64,000 bases of DNA, from NCBI RefSeq assembly GCF_015291625.1, contig NZ_CP030047.1, positions 2,604,001 through 2,668,000 on the forward strand, written 5' to 3'. Origin of the DNA: Bradyrhizobium sp. CCBAU 53421. Its GTDB lineage: Bacteria > Pseudomonadota > Alphaproteobacteria > Rhizobiales > Xanthobacteraceae. How positions within the stretch are numbered: the first letter of the stretch is position 1; each line of letters opens with the position of its first letter. The notes beneath the pieces were generated by a model. The model worked only from the letters and a program-made list of their open reading frames with translations. It made no database searches and was not told the DNA's origin. Of the stretch, positions 1 through 8,697 are shown in pieces. The position numbers were made by a program, and so were the translations under genes.

Positions 1-2
1 CC

Positions 3-527
3 TACGATCGCATTTTCCAGTGTCCGGTCGAATTCGGACAGCGCAGGAACGCGCTGGAATTCGACACAGCCTGGATCGACCGTCCGGCGGTCTGCCCCGA
101 CGAGATGACCAGGACGATGGCAGGTCGGATCTTTGATCAGCTTCTCGATCCTGTCACGCAAGACGACGGTCTTGCCGCCGACATCCGGCGACGGCTCGTC
201 GAGCATCCCGGCCGCTTCCCGAGTATCGAGGCGATGGCGGCGGAGCTTGCAATCCATCCGCGGACGTTCCGCCGCAGGCTGCAGCTGCAGCGGAAAACCT
301 ACCGGCAGATCGTCTCCGAGGTCCGCATGCAGCTCGCGGTCGGTTATCTGCGCAACACGCAAATGACCAATGACGAGATCGCCGCGCGGCTTGACTACAG
401 CGATGCGGCGAACTTCCGCCACGCCTTTGTCCGTTGGACCGGCAAGAGCCCGTCGGACTTCCGCGATGGCCGGGCGCCAGGCATCGCAGCAGGCGCGCAA
501 GATTCATTGGCGGATGTCCCAAACTAA
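3..527 (+). CDS. AraC-family transcriptional regulator, C-terminal part (5' end outside window)
   Basis: The reading frame is open from the left edge, so this is the C-terminal ~174 residues of a longer protein. It carries a C-terminal AraC/XylS double helix-turn-helix: the first helix pair lies around the SIEAMAAELAIHPRTFRRRL stretch and the second ends in the family hallmark DYSDAANFRHAFVRWTGKSP, with an F-R-R/P-x-x-F-R pattern. The preceding part (Y-D-R-I-F-Q-C-P-V-E-F) resembles the end of the N-terminal arabinose-binding-like domain of regulators of the OruR/ArgR subtype. It sits 182 bases upstream of the lipid cluster on the same strand and is a plausible local regulator, although that role is inferred only from position. 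Family assignment is firm; the effector is unknown. Confidence 0.88.
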   Translation, partial: YDRIFQCPVEFGQRRNALEFDTAWIDRPAVCPDEMTRTMAGRIFDQLLDPVTQDDGLAADIRRRLVEHPGRFPSIEAMAAELAIHPRTFRRRLQLQRKTYRQIVSEVRMQLAVGYLRNTQMTNDEIAARLDYSDAANFRHAFVRWTGKSPSDFRDGRAPGIAAGAQDSLADVPN

Positions 528-709
528 CCGGTCAAGCGGGCCAATTGCACCTTTTACGGGTCTGACCTGCTCGATAGCGTTTTGAGACCAAGAAGATGCG
601 CGGTTGCGTGATCGGGGTCTGCATGGCGCCGCTCGCGGAGCCGGGCAGCAATCATAAAATGTCGGGTTGTGCGGGACGCACCGTGCGATCCGGGAGGGGA
701 CATTCTGAC

Positions 710-1519
710 ATGAATACGGTCGTCGACCGCTCTGCGCCGCCGTCGCAATTGCTGCTCGCGCTCGAGGTGCGCGGGATCTGGGAGCTGCAGGCGTTCTTCG
801 CAAGCTATCCGCTGCTTCGCCGCGCGCCGCGCGGCGACGGACATCCGGTCCTCGTCTTGCCAGGGCTCTCCGCCAGCGATATCTCGACGCGACCGTTGCG
901 CGCCTACCTGAAGGCGCAAGGCTACGCGGTCCACGGCTGGAAGCTCGGACCCAATCGCGGACCTCGTCCCGGCGTCGAGGCCGCCATGGACGCGAGGCTG
1001 GCCGAGCTCGCCGAGCGATACGATCGCAAGGTCAGCCTGATCGGCTGGAGCCTCGGCGGTGTGTTTGCGCGCGAGATCGCGCGGCGCGCACCCGATCTGG
1101 TCCGCCAGGTGATCACGCTCGGCAGCCCGTTCGCCAACGAGCCGAAGGCGAGCAATGCCTGGCGTCTCTACGAGATCCTGAGCGAGCGCCAGGTCGACGA
1201 CTGGCCCGACAGGGACATCATGAAGTCACCGCCGCCGGTACCGAGCACGGCGATCTATTCACGCACCGACGGCATCGTCTCGTGGTGGGGGTGTCGCGAG
1301 CAGCACGCCGACCGGACGCAGAACATCGAGGTCGAAGGCAGTCATTGCGGGCTCGGACACAATCCGGCGGTGCTCTATGCGATCGCGGATCGCCTCGCGC
1401 TCGGGGAGGATGAATGGTCGCCATTCGACCGCAGCGGCCTTCGCGGCATGGTGTACCCGGATCCGGATCGCGCCGATGACAGCGCCGCCCTGTTCCGGCC
1501 GCGCTGGCCGGCCGCCTGA
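710..1519 (+). CDS. alpha/beta hydrolase (lipase/acyltransferase-like), first copy
   Basis: A 269-residue alpha/beta hydrolase. The start at 710 is chosen over an upstream in-frame start because GGGAGGGG lies about 10 bases before it. Visible features are an oxyanion-type strand HPVLVLPGL near residue 45, the nucleophile elbow GWSLGG (Ser-114), a likely acid Asp-187 in YSRTDGIVSW and a likely catalytic His-212 in GSHCGLG. No signal peptide is seen, so it is probably cytoplasmic. It opens the lipid cluster, 60 bases before the phasin gene. It is clearly related to the hydrolase at 9555-10331 with the same order of motifs. Substrate is unknown; an acylglycerol, wax ester or PHA oligomer would fit the neighbours. 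Confidence 0.85.
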   Translation: MNTVVDRSAPPSQLLLALEVRGIWELQAFFASYPLLRRAPRGDGHPVLVLPGLSASDISTRPLRAYLKAQGYAVHGWKLGPNRGPRPGVEAAMDARLAELAERYDRKVSLIGWSLGGVFAREIARRAPDLVRQVITLGSPFANEPKASNAWRLYEILSERQVDDWPDRDIMKSPPPVPSTAIYSRTDGIVSWWGCREQHADRTQNIEVEGSHCGLGHNPAVLYAIADRLALGEDEWSPFDRSGLRGMVYPDPDRADDSAALFRPRWPAA

Positions 1520-1579
1520 CGCGCAGTCCACGGGACGGCGGTTCGCCGCCGCAAGCCAAGTACCGCAAGGAGGACGTCA

Positions 1580-2020
1580 ATGGGGACCGATGACAGGCAA
1601 TCCGACACAGCCGGCACGGGTGCGATGCCGTGGCTCGGGGACCTGAAGAAAATGACCGAGAAGTTCGCGCTGCCCGGGTTCGATATCGCCGCGCTGGTCG
1701 AGTGGCAGCGCAAGGATATGGAGGCGTTGGTCGAGGCCAACAGGCAGGCCTACGAAGGTGTCCAGGCGCTGGTCAGCCGGCGCAACGAGATCCTGCAGGA
1801 GACGCTCGCGCAGTGGCAGGCGGCGATGAATCGCTTCGCAAGCGGTGAAGCCATGACGAAGCAGACGGAGACTGCGAGGCAGCAGGTCGAGAAGGCGGTC
1901 GCGGATTTCCGCGAGCTGTCGCAGCTCGAATCGCAGGCGCGCAACAACGCCTGGAAGGTCATGCAGGACCGCATGCAGGAGAACCTCGCGAACCTTCAGA
2001 AGCTGTTGCAGCCGAAATAG
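1580..2020 (+). CDS. phasin family protein
   Basis: A 146-residue, largely helical, glutamine- and alanine-rich protein with no signal peptide. The central part (FDIAALVEWQRKDMEALVEA and following) matches the phasin pattern of amphipathic helices that coat polyhydroxyalkanoate or lipid granules. The C-terminal half (residues ~90-145) is strongly charged and predicted coiled coil. An AAGGAGG-like ribosome site precedes the ATG at 1580. It is followed after 38 bases by an SDR gene and lies in the same direction as an acyl-CoA ligase and a WS/DGAT enzyme, so a role at the surface of storage inclusions is likely. Whether the granule holds PHA or neutral lipid cannot be told from sequence. Confidence 0.85.
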   Translation: MGTDDRQSDTAGTGAMPWLGDLKKMTEKFALPGFDIAALVEWQRKDMEALVEANRQAYEGVQALVSRRNEILQETLAQWQAAMNRFASGEAMTKQTETARQQVEKAVADFRELSQLESQARNNAWKVMQDRMQENLANLQKLLQPK

Positions 2021-2058
2021 TGCTGCGCGTGTGAGGCGTAAACCATCGGGGGAAAGCC

Positions 2059-2826
2059 ATGAGTCTGGCCAAGTTGCAGGACTTGACGGGTCGCGTTGCG
2101 CTCGTCACGGGCGGATCGCGAGGTCTCGGTCTTCAGATCGCCGAGGTGCTGGGCGAACTCGGCGCCAAGGTCGCGATCACTGCGCGCAAGCGGGATGAGC
2201 TCGATGCCGCGGCTGCTCACCTCAAAGGGCTCGGCATCGAGGCGCTTCCGGTGGTGTGCGACATGGGCAGGCTGGAGACGATCCCGCCGATGATCGAGCA
2301 GGTCGTGGCCGCGCTCGGCCCGATCGACATCCTCGTCAACAATGCCGGTACGTCCTGGGGTGCCGCCACGATCGAGCACACGCTCGACGGCTGGAACAAG
2401 GTGATCAACCTGAATGTGACCGCGATCTTCGTCGCCAGCCAGGAGGTCGGCCGCCGCTGCATGGTGCCGCGGCGGAGCGGCAAGGTGATCAACATCGCGT
2501 CGATCCAGGGGCTCACCGGCTGCTATCCGGAAGGTACCCCGACGCTGGCCTACAACGCGAGCAAGGGCGCGGTCGTCAACCTGACCCGCACGCTTGCCAA
2601 TGAATGGGCGCCGCTCGGCATCAACGTCAACGCGATCGCGCCGGGCTATTTCCCGACCAAGATGACCGCGCAGCTCGACCAGAGCGCGACCGCGCATATG
2701 GCGCCGATGAATCGCGAGGGTGGCCCCGAGGACCTCAAGGGCGTCGCCGCGCTGCTTGCCTCCGATGCCTGTGCATTCATCACCGGCCAGACCATTGCGG
2801 TCGATGGCGGCGTGACCGCCGTCTGA
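2059..2826 (+). CDS. SDR family NAD(P)-dependent oxidoreductase
   Basis: A 255-residue classical short-chain dehydrogenase/reductase. The nucleotide-binding TGGSRGLG motif is at residues 17-24, the NNAG motif near 94, the catalytic Ser in INIASIQG and the YNASK catalytic Tyr/Lys pair near 165-169. It ends with the typical FITGQTIAVDGG. The length is normal for a FabG-like or 3-hydroxyacyl reductase. It lies between a phasin and an acyl-CoA ligase with gaps of 38 and 29 bases, so it is co-transcribed with them. It may reduce a 3-oxoacyl or similar intermediate; SDR substrate cannot be assigned from motifs alone. Confidence 0.9.
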   Translation: MSLAKLQDLTGRVALVTGGSRGLGLQIAEVLGELGAKVAITARKRDELDAAAAHLKGLGIEALPVVCDMGRLETIPPMIEQVVAALGPIDILVNNAGTSWGAATIEHTLDGWNKVINLNVTAIFVASQEVGRRCMVPRRSGKVINIASIQGLTGCYPEGTPTLAYNASKGAVVNLTRTLANEWAPLGINVNAIAPGYFPTKMTAQLDQSATAHMAPMNREGGPEDLKGVAALLASDACAFITGQTIAVDGGVTAV

Positions 2827-2855
2827 TCCGAGAGACCAGAGAAGGGAGAGATTTC

Positions 2856-4565
2856 ATGAACGACATGCCCTGGATCCGATCCTATCCCGACGGCGTGCGT
2901 TGGGACGTCGAGATCGCTCCCGGACCCGTGCAGAAGATATTGGGCGATGCCGTTGCCAAATGGCCGGATCGTCCCGCGATCGATTTCATGGGCAAGCGGA
3001 TCACCTATGCCGAGCTCGGGCGGCTGACCGATCGCGTGGCCAAGGGATTGCAGCTCCTCGGCGTCAAGCCGGGGGTTCATGTCGGCCTCTACCTGCCCAA
3101 CACGCCGCACTACATCATCTCGTTTTTCGGCATCCTCAAGGCAGGCGGAACGGCGGTCAATTATTCGCCGCTGGACGCTGCCAAGGTGCTCGAACACAAG
3201 ATCGAGGACAGCAAGACCGACATCCTGATCACGCTCGACATGGTTTCGCTCTATCCGCAGATGGCGGCGATGCTCGGCAAGACAAGATTGAAGAAGCTGG
3301 TGGTCGGTTCGCTTGGCGAGATCACGGCTGATCCCGACACCGTCGTCAACCAGATGAAGGCGGCCAAGCAGCTGAGCGACGTCGCTTGGGACGATCATCA
3401 CATCAGCTTCGGCCAGCTGACGCACAATGATGGTGTCTACCAGGCCTATCCGATCGACAATCCGCGCGAGACGATCGCCGTGCTGCAATACACCGGCGGG
3501 ACGACAGGGCTGCCGAAGGGGGCGATGCTCACCCACGCCAACCTGACCAGCGCGTGTCAGCAGTACCGGGCGACGACGGCCGGCTCGCCGCCGGTGCTGG
3601 TCGACGGGCAGGAGCGCTTCCTGGCTGTGTTGCCGCCGTTCCACATCTACGCACTTTCCGTAAATGTGCTGTTCGGCGTCCTGATGGGTGCGGAGATCAT
3701 CCAGCACGTCCGGTTCGATCCGAAAGCTGCGCTCGAGGAGATCTCGACCAAGTCGGTCAGCGTCTTCTGCGGGGTGCCGACCATGTTCACCGCGCTGATC
3801 AACCATCCGGAGACGCCGAAGCACAGCCTGCGCGCGCTGAAATATTGCGGATCCGGCGGCGCGCCGTTGCCGCTCGAGGTGGCACAGCAATTCGCCTCGA
3901 TCACGGGCTGCAATTTGAGCGAAGGCTGGGGCATGACCGAGACCTCGCCGAGCGGCACCTACACGCCGGCGCAGCATGGTGCCATGCGCAAGGCCGGCTC
4001 CTGCGGCATGCCGATGCCCGGAATCGTCATCAAGTTCCTCAACGTCGACGACAGCAGCAGCTATGTCCCGCTCGGTGAGCGCGGCGAGATCTGCATCAAA
4101 GGCCCGAATGTGATGAAGGGCTACTGGAACAAGCCGGACGCCACCGCCGAGGTGACGACCGCGGACGGCTACATGCGCACCGGCGACGTCGGCTACATGG
4201 ATGAGGATGGCTTCATCTTCATCGTGGACCGCACCAAGGACATGCTGCTGTGCAGCGGGTTCAACGTGTATCCCCGTGTGCTCGAAGAGGCGATCTATAA
4301 ATATCCGGCGGTCGAGGAGGTCGCCGTGATCGGCATCCGCGACGAGTATCGCGGCCAGTCGCCGAAGGCCTTCATCAAGCTGAAGGCGGATGCCAAGCCG
4401 TTCAAGCTGGAAGAGCTGCAGGCGTTCCTGAAGGACAAGCTCGGCAAGCACGAGATGGTGCAGGCGCTCGAAATCCGCGCCGAACTGCCGAAGACCGCGG
4501 TCGGCAAGCTTTCCAAGAAGGAGCTGTACGACGAGGAGGAGCGGGCGGCCCGGGCGCAGGCCTGA
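2856..4565 (+). CDS. AMP-forming long-chain acyl-CoA ligase
   Basis: A 569-residue member of the ANL adenylate-forming family, which activates a fatty acid with ATP and CoA to acyl-CoA, AMP and PPi. The start at 2856 follows GAAGGGAGAG; the longer open frame upstream overlaps the SDR gene and is not real. Visible motifs are the P-loop YTGGTTGLPKGAM (about 212-224), GWGMTETSP (about 357), TGDVGYMDEDGF (about 441-455), a hinge DMLLCSGFNVYP and the C-terminal catalytic lysine in KTAVGKLSKKE. It would supply acyl-CoA to the WS/DGAT enzyme encoded next. AMP made here could be handled by the adenylate kinase at 7784, also in this cluster (inference). Confidence 0.93.
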   Translation: MNDMPWIRSYPDGVRWDVEIAPGPVQKILGDAVAKWPDRPAIDFMGKRITYAELGRLTDRVAKGLQLLGVKPGVHVGLYLPNTPHYIISFFGILKAGGTAVNYSPLDAAKVLEHKIEDSKTDILITLDMVSLYPQMAAMLGKTRLKKLVVGSLGEITADPDTVVNQMKAAKQLSDVAWDDHHISFGQLTHNDGVYQAYPIDNPRETIAVLQYTGGTTGLPKGAMLTHANLTSACQQYRATTAGSPPVLVDGQERFLAVLPPFHIYALSVNVLFGVLMGAEIIQHVRFDPKAALEEISTKSVSVFCGVPTMFTALINHPETPKHSLRALKYCGSGGAPLPLEVAQQFASITGCNLSEGWGMTETSPSGTYTPAQHGAMRKAGSCGMPMPGIVIKFLNVDDSSSYVPLGERGEICIKGPNVMKGYWNKPDATAEVTTADGYMRTGDVGYMDEDGFIFIVDRTKDMLLCSGFNVYPRVLEEAIYKYPAVEEVAVIGIRDEYRGQSPKAFIKLKADAKPFKLEELQAFLKDKLGKHEMVQALEIRAELPKTAVGKLSKKELYDEEERAARAQA

Positions 4566-4701
4566 GATCGCCTGCGTGAACCGGATCGGTCGCGGCGGAC
4601 AGGTGTCGGGCCCGGCCGCAATGCAATGACCGCGACGCGCCAGACATCGGCACACGGTCATCAAGACGGCGGCCGCCGTCACAACGTCATGGGAGGGAAG
4701 A

Positions 4702-6255
4702 ATGGATCAACTCAGCAGCATGGATGCATCGTTCCTGCATCTCGAAACGCCGGAGACGCCGATGCATGTCGGCAGCCTGATGATCTTCGATCTCCCCGAG
4801 GGCTACCAGGGCGACTACTACGAGGATGTCAAGGAGATGCTCGGCAAGCGTCTCCATCTCTCGGGATTGCTGAACCGCAAACTGGCGCAGATGCCGTTCC
4901 AGCTCGCCGAGCCGGTCTGGATCGAGGACGATGATATCGAGCTCGATTATCACGTGCGCACCGTCACCTTGCGGCGGCCAGGCACCATGGCGCAGCTCGA
5001 GCAACTGGTTGCGCGATTGCATGCTTCGCTGCTCGACCGCAGTCGTCCGCTGTGGGAGATGTATGTCATCGATGGCCTCGAGAACGGCCAGGTCGCGTTC
5101 TACACCAAGGCGCATCACAGCGGCGTCGACGGCAAGGCCGGTGTCGAGCTCGCCAAGGTGCTCTATGATGTCTCGCCCAAGATGCGCGAGGTGCCGCCGC
5201 CACGGCGCAAGCGCGCCACCGCGCAATACCAGCTCGGCGTGACCGAGCTGCTGCAGGCGGCGGCCAACAATGCGGCCCAGCAATATCGCAAGCTCGCTGA
5301 GCTGCTGCCGACGGCGGCCAAGGCGCTCGGCACCGCCGCGACCGTGATGGCCAGCCAGCGCTCGGAGAAGGGCGAGCGCTCGCTCAGCCTTGGCCTGGCC
5401 CCGAAGACGGTGTTCAACGACTCGATCACCAACCAGCGCTCCTACAGCACGATGTCGTTGCCGCTGGCCGACATCAAGGTCCTGGGCAAACGCGTCGGCG
5501 GTACCGTCAACACCATCGTCATGGCGATGTGCAGCATCGCGCTGCAACGTTTCCTCGCCGAGCGCGGCCTGCTGCCCAAGGAAGCCCTGATCGCGATGGT
5601 GCCGGTCAGCCTGCGTGCCGAAGGCGACAAGGCGATGAACAACCAGGTCTCGGCGGTTCGCGTCGATCTGGCGACCGATATCGACGACCTGCCGACCCGC
5701 TTCAAGGCGATCCACGCGTCGTCGGAGGCCGCCAAGGCCGTCGTGCGCGAGCTCAAGCCGGTGCTCGGCGTCGATGTGCCGATCACGGGGTCGCCGTGGC
5801 TGATGACCGGCCTTGCCTCGCTGCTTGGCCGCTCCAACCTCGCCAGCCGCATGCCGGCAGCGGGTAACGTGCTGATCTCCAACGTGCCGGGACCGGGGCA
5901 GCATCTCTACATGGCCGGCGCACGGATGGTGCATTATTTCCCGGTCTCGATCCCTTATCACGGCAGCGCGCTGAACATCACGGTGCACAGCTATTCGGGC
6001 CTGCTCGAGTTCGGCCTGACGGCGTGCCGGCGCGTCCTCACGCAGGACGAGTCCTACGAGATGATCGAGCATCTCCGGGCGGCCTTGCGTGAGATCGAAG
6101 CCCTGCCGCCGGTCGAGGCCGAGATCGTCGAGCTGACGCCCCAGGCTGCAGCTCAATCGAAGGCGCCATCCGCGACCGCGCCGGCGGTCACGGTCATCCA
6201 GACCGACGAGATGCCGCCGGCTGCCGCCAACGACAAGGCGAGCCGGGCCAGCTAA
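4702..6255 (+). CDS. WS/DGAT-type O-acyltransferase (wax ester synthase / diacylglycerol acyltransferase)
   Basis: A 517-residue bifunctional wax ester synthase/acyl-CoA:diacylglycerol acyltransferase homologue. The condensing motif HHSGVDG (HHxxxDG) is at residues 138-144, and the family N-terminus (MDASFLHLETPETPMHVG) and the NVPGPGQHLY segment are both present. The length is slightly above the usual ~460 because of an Ala/Pro/Thr-rich C-terminal tail (residues ~470-517). The start follows GGGAGGGAAG. The enzyme joins acyl-CoA to an alcohol or diacylglycerol to make storage lipid at the inner membrane. It lies 136 bases after the acyl-CoA ligase and 99 bases before an MFS gene. The first histidine and the aspartate of the catalytic motif are both intact. 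Confidence 0.92.
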   Translation: MDQLSSMDASFLHLETPETPMHVGSLMIFDLPEGYQGDYYEDVKEMLGKRLHLSGLLNRKLAQMPFQLAEPVWIEDDDIELDYHVRTVTLRRPGTMAQLEQLVARLHASLLDRSRPLWEMYVIDGLENGQVAFYTKAHHSGVDGKAGVELAKVLYDVSPKMREVPPPRRKRATAQYQLGVTELLQAAANNAAQQYRKLAELLPTAAKALGTAATVMASQRSEKGERSLSLGLAPKTVFNDSITNQRSYSTMSLPLADIKVLGKRVGGTVNTIVMAMCSIALQRFLAERGLLPKEALIAMVPVSLRAEGDKAMNNQVSAVRVDLATDIDDLPTRFKAIHASSEAAKAVVRELKPVLGVDVPITGSPWLMTGLASLLGRSNLASRMPAAGNVLISNVPGPGQHLYMAGARMVHYFPVSIPYHGSALNITVHSYSGLLEFGLTACRRVLTQDESYEMIEHLRAALREIEALPPVEAEIVELTPQAAAQSKAPSATAPAVTVIQTDEMPPAAANDKASRAS

Positions 6256-6354
6256 GCGGTCCGGGCCGTCAGCGCGTCACATCGCCCGAGCCGGGACGCC
6301 ACTGCGATCGCCCGCTCGGCGTCGGAATCAAAAGAACATTTGGAGGAAACCAGG

Positions 6355-7689
6355 ATGCACCCACCCGCCGCAAAGGGATCTCTGTCGGTACTGGAAAGCC
6401 CGGCGCACAAATCCCTGTTCTCGAAGATCGATTGGCGCCTGATCCCGCTGCTGCTGATCGCCTATATGATCGCCTATCTCGATCGCATCAATATCGGCTA
6501 TGCGCAGCTGCAGATGAAGCAGACGCTGCCGTTCGACGACGCGGTCTACGGTCTTGGCGCGGGCATCTTCTTCGTCGGATACTTCCTGTTCGAGGTGCCG
6601 AGCAACCTGCTGCTGGAGCGGATCGGCGCGCGCAAGACCCTGCTGCGCATCATGGTGCTGTGGGGGCTCGCGGCAGCCGCCATGATGTTCGTGTCGACAC
6701 CGTTCCAGTTCTATCTTGTCCGCTTCCTGCTCGGTGTGTTCGAGGCCGGCTTCTTTCCCGGCGTGATCCTGTACTTCACCTATTGGTATCCGTCGGCGCG
6801 GCGCGGGCAGGTGATCGCCACCTTCATGTCGGCGACAACGATCGTTTCCGTGATCGCCGGTCCGCTGTGCGGCTCGATCCTGAAGTATTTCGACGGTGCG
6901 GGCGGCCTCCACGGCTGGCAGTGGCTGTTCCTCGTGCAGGGTCTGCCGGCGCTGATTCTCGGCATCCTGGTTTACGCCTTGCTCGAGGACAAGCCCGCGC
7001 AGGCCGCGTGGCTCTCGAAGGACGAGAAGGCCCTGCTCGAAGATACTTTCCAGCACGATGAGAAGGACGTCGTGAGCGAGCCCTCGGGAACGTTCGGGCA
7101 GATGTTGAAGGATCCCAAGGTGTATGTATTGTCGTTCGTGTATCTGCTGCTGCTCGGTGCGACCTACACGATGGTGTTCTGGATGCCGACCCTGATCCAG
7201 AGCTGGGGCGTCAAGGATCTGTTCCTGGTCGGCGTCTATGCCGCGATCCCGAATGCCGCCGGCGTCATCGGCATGATCCTGATAGGCCGTCACTCCGACA
7301 AGTGGCACGAGCGCCGCTGGCACTATGCGGCCTGCGTTGCGATCGCCGCCTTCGGCCTGTTCATCACCACGATGCTGCAGGGCAATCTCGTCGGATCAAT
7401 CCTTGCGCTGTCCTTTGCGGTGATCGGCATTGCGTCGGCGACGCCGCTGTTCTTCGCGCTGACCAGCGAATACCTCTCCACCGGCGCCGCCGCCGGCGGG
7501 CTTGCGCTGATCTCCAGTCTCGGAAACCTCGGGCCGGCGATCAGTCCCTCGATCAACGGCCTGATCGTGCGCAGCACCGGCGACAACATCTACAGCATGT
7601 ACTTCGTGATGGCGCTTTACGTGCTGTCGGGATTGCTGTTGCTGCTGTCGATGCGGCCTGCGCCCAGTGCGCGCCTGGCGATGGCGTGA
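6355..7689 (+). CDS. MFS transporter, anion:cation symporter (ACS) type
   Basis: A 444-residue, 12-helix major facilitator. The start at 6355 is preceded by GGAGGA; a TTG 15 bases upstream is less likely. It opens with a cytoplasmic stretch followed by WRLIPLLLIAYMIAYLDRIN, and the LDRxNIGYA motif is the signature of the ACS family (phthalate, tartrate, hexuronate and similar organic anion carriers). The central loop is about 50 residues long and charged. It lies inside the lipid cluster on the same strand, so the substrate may be a carboxylate feeding that pathway, but this is only positional inference. Family assignment is secure. Confidence 0.88.
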   Translation: MHPPAAKGSLSVLESPAHKSLFSKIDWRLIPLLLIAYMIAYLDRINIGYAQLQMKQTLPFDDAVYGLGAGIFFVGYFLFEVPSNLLLERIGARKTLLRIMVLWGLAAAAMMFVSTPFQFYLVRFLLGVFEAGFFPGVILYFTYWYPSARRGQVIATFMSATTIVSVIAGPLCGSILKYFDGAGGLHGWQWLFLVQGLPALILGILVYALLEDKPAQAAWLSKDEKALLEDTFQHDEKDVVSEPSGTFGQMLKDPKVYVLSFVYLLLLGATYTMVFWMPTLIQSWGVKDLFLVGVYAAIPNAAGVIGMILIGRHSDKWHERRWHYAACVAIAAFGLFITTMLQGNLVGSILALSFAVIGIASATPLFFALTSEYLSTGAAAGGLALISSLGNLGPAISPSINGLIVRSTGDNIYSMYFVMALYVLSGLLLLLSMRPAPSARLAMA

Positions 7690-7783
7690 GGACGATTCGA
7701 GCGGCCCGGCCCGCACGGAGCCGGACTGCTCGACGCTCCGCGGGAAAGCTGCCGGTGATCGAGCGAATATTGGGACACATGCG

Positions 7784-8380
7784 ATGAGGATCGTTCTGCT
7801 GGGGCCGCCTGGTGCAGGCAAGGGAACGCAGGCAAGGCGCCTGGTCGAGGAGTACGACATACCGCACCTTTCGACCGGCGACATGCTGCGTGCTGCGGTC
7901 GATGCGGACACCAGTATTGGGCGGAAAGTCAAGGATACCATGGTGAGGGGTGGGCTCGTTCCCGATCAGCTCGTGATTGCCGCGGTGATCGAACGCATCT
8001 CGCAAGCCGATGCCAAGCGTGGCTTTGTGCTCGACGGCTTCCCGCGAACGATTGCCCAGGCGGTCGGGTTCGACGATCTGCTCGATACCGAAGGTCTTGC
8101 GATCGACCATGTCGTTGAGCTCAAAGCCGACGAGACGGTGTTGCTGGACCGGATCGAGACGCGGGCCCGCGAAGCGAGAGCGCAAGGTGGCGCGGTGCGC
8201 GCCGACGACAATCACGAAACGCTCAAACTGCGGATCGACGCCTATAACGAGCAGACTGCGCCGCTGGTCGACTACTATCGATCGCGGAACATCCTTCGAA
8301 CCGTGGACGGGCTGCAGCCGGTCGATGCCGTCGCCTTCGACGTCGTCAAGGCGATCGGCCAAGATCGGTCGGTGATGTAA
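7784..8380 (+). CDS. adk: adenylate kinase, short-LID type
   Basis: A 198-residue adenylate kinase (ATP + AMP to 2 ADP). The P-loop GPPGAGKGT is at residues 7-15, followed by LSTGDMLRAAV, the DGFPRT AMP-binding motif and RADDN before the C-terminal domain. The LID is the short form with no zinc-binding cysteines, as is common in alphaproteobacteria. The start ATG at 7784 is the obvious P-loop-proximal choice; the frame extends upstream but into the MFS gene. It is not in the ribosomal-protein operon where the housekeeping adk usually lies, so it may be a second copy. Its TAA stop overlaps the next ATG (TAATG). Confidence 0.92.
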   Translation: MRIVLLGPPGAGKGTQARRLVEEYDIPHLSTGDMLRAAVDADTSIGRKVKDTMVRGGLVPDQLVIAAVIERISQADAKRGFVLDGFPRTIAQAVGFDDLLDTEGLAIDHVVELKADETVLLDRIETRAREARAQGGAVRADDNHETLKLRIDAYNEQTAPLVDYYRSRNILRTVDGLQPVDAVAFDVVKAIGQDRSVM

Positions 8381-8697
8381 TGCCGGCGACGCCAAATCGC
8401 GATCCGCGATACCGGCCGTCCGGCTATCTCGACCGGATCGAGGTGCTGGAGCCATTGCGCAAGTCGCTCGGCGAGGTGAAGGAGACAGCCGACCAATTCG
8501 AGCAGGCCCAGCTGTTGTTGCGGGCAATCGAACGGTTCTCCCGCACATATGCTGCCGACCGGAGCTGCGCCGGTACACCCGCCGAGCTGGCGCGGCGCGA
8601 CGAACGTCGCCTGGCGCGGCGGCGGCTTGTGGCACGCGCCGTCCGTGGATTGCGCAAAACCGTTCTGGCAGCGAAGGGAGGCGCCTCATGTCGGTGA
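8380..8697 (+). CDS. small basic protein of unknown function
   Basis: A 105-residue frame that starts in the stop codon of the adenylate kinase gene (TAATG) and ends ten bases inside the next SDR gene, so translational coupling on both sides supports that it is real. I do not recognise a family. The N-terminal half (SGYLDRIEVLEPLRKSLGEV) is predicted helical and acidic/basic mixed; the C-terminal half is very arginine-rich (RRDERRLARRRLVARAVRGL). No signal peptide or membrane segment is visible. A role connected with granule binding or nucleic acid is possible but unsupported. Confidence 0.6.
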   Translation: MPATPNRDPRYRPSGYLDRIEVLEPLRKSLGEVKETADQFEQAQLLLRAIERFSRTYAADRSCAGTPAELARRDERRLARRRLVARAVRGLRKTVLAAKGGASCR

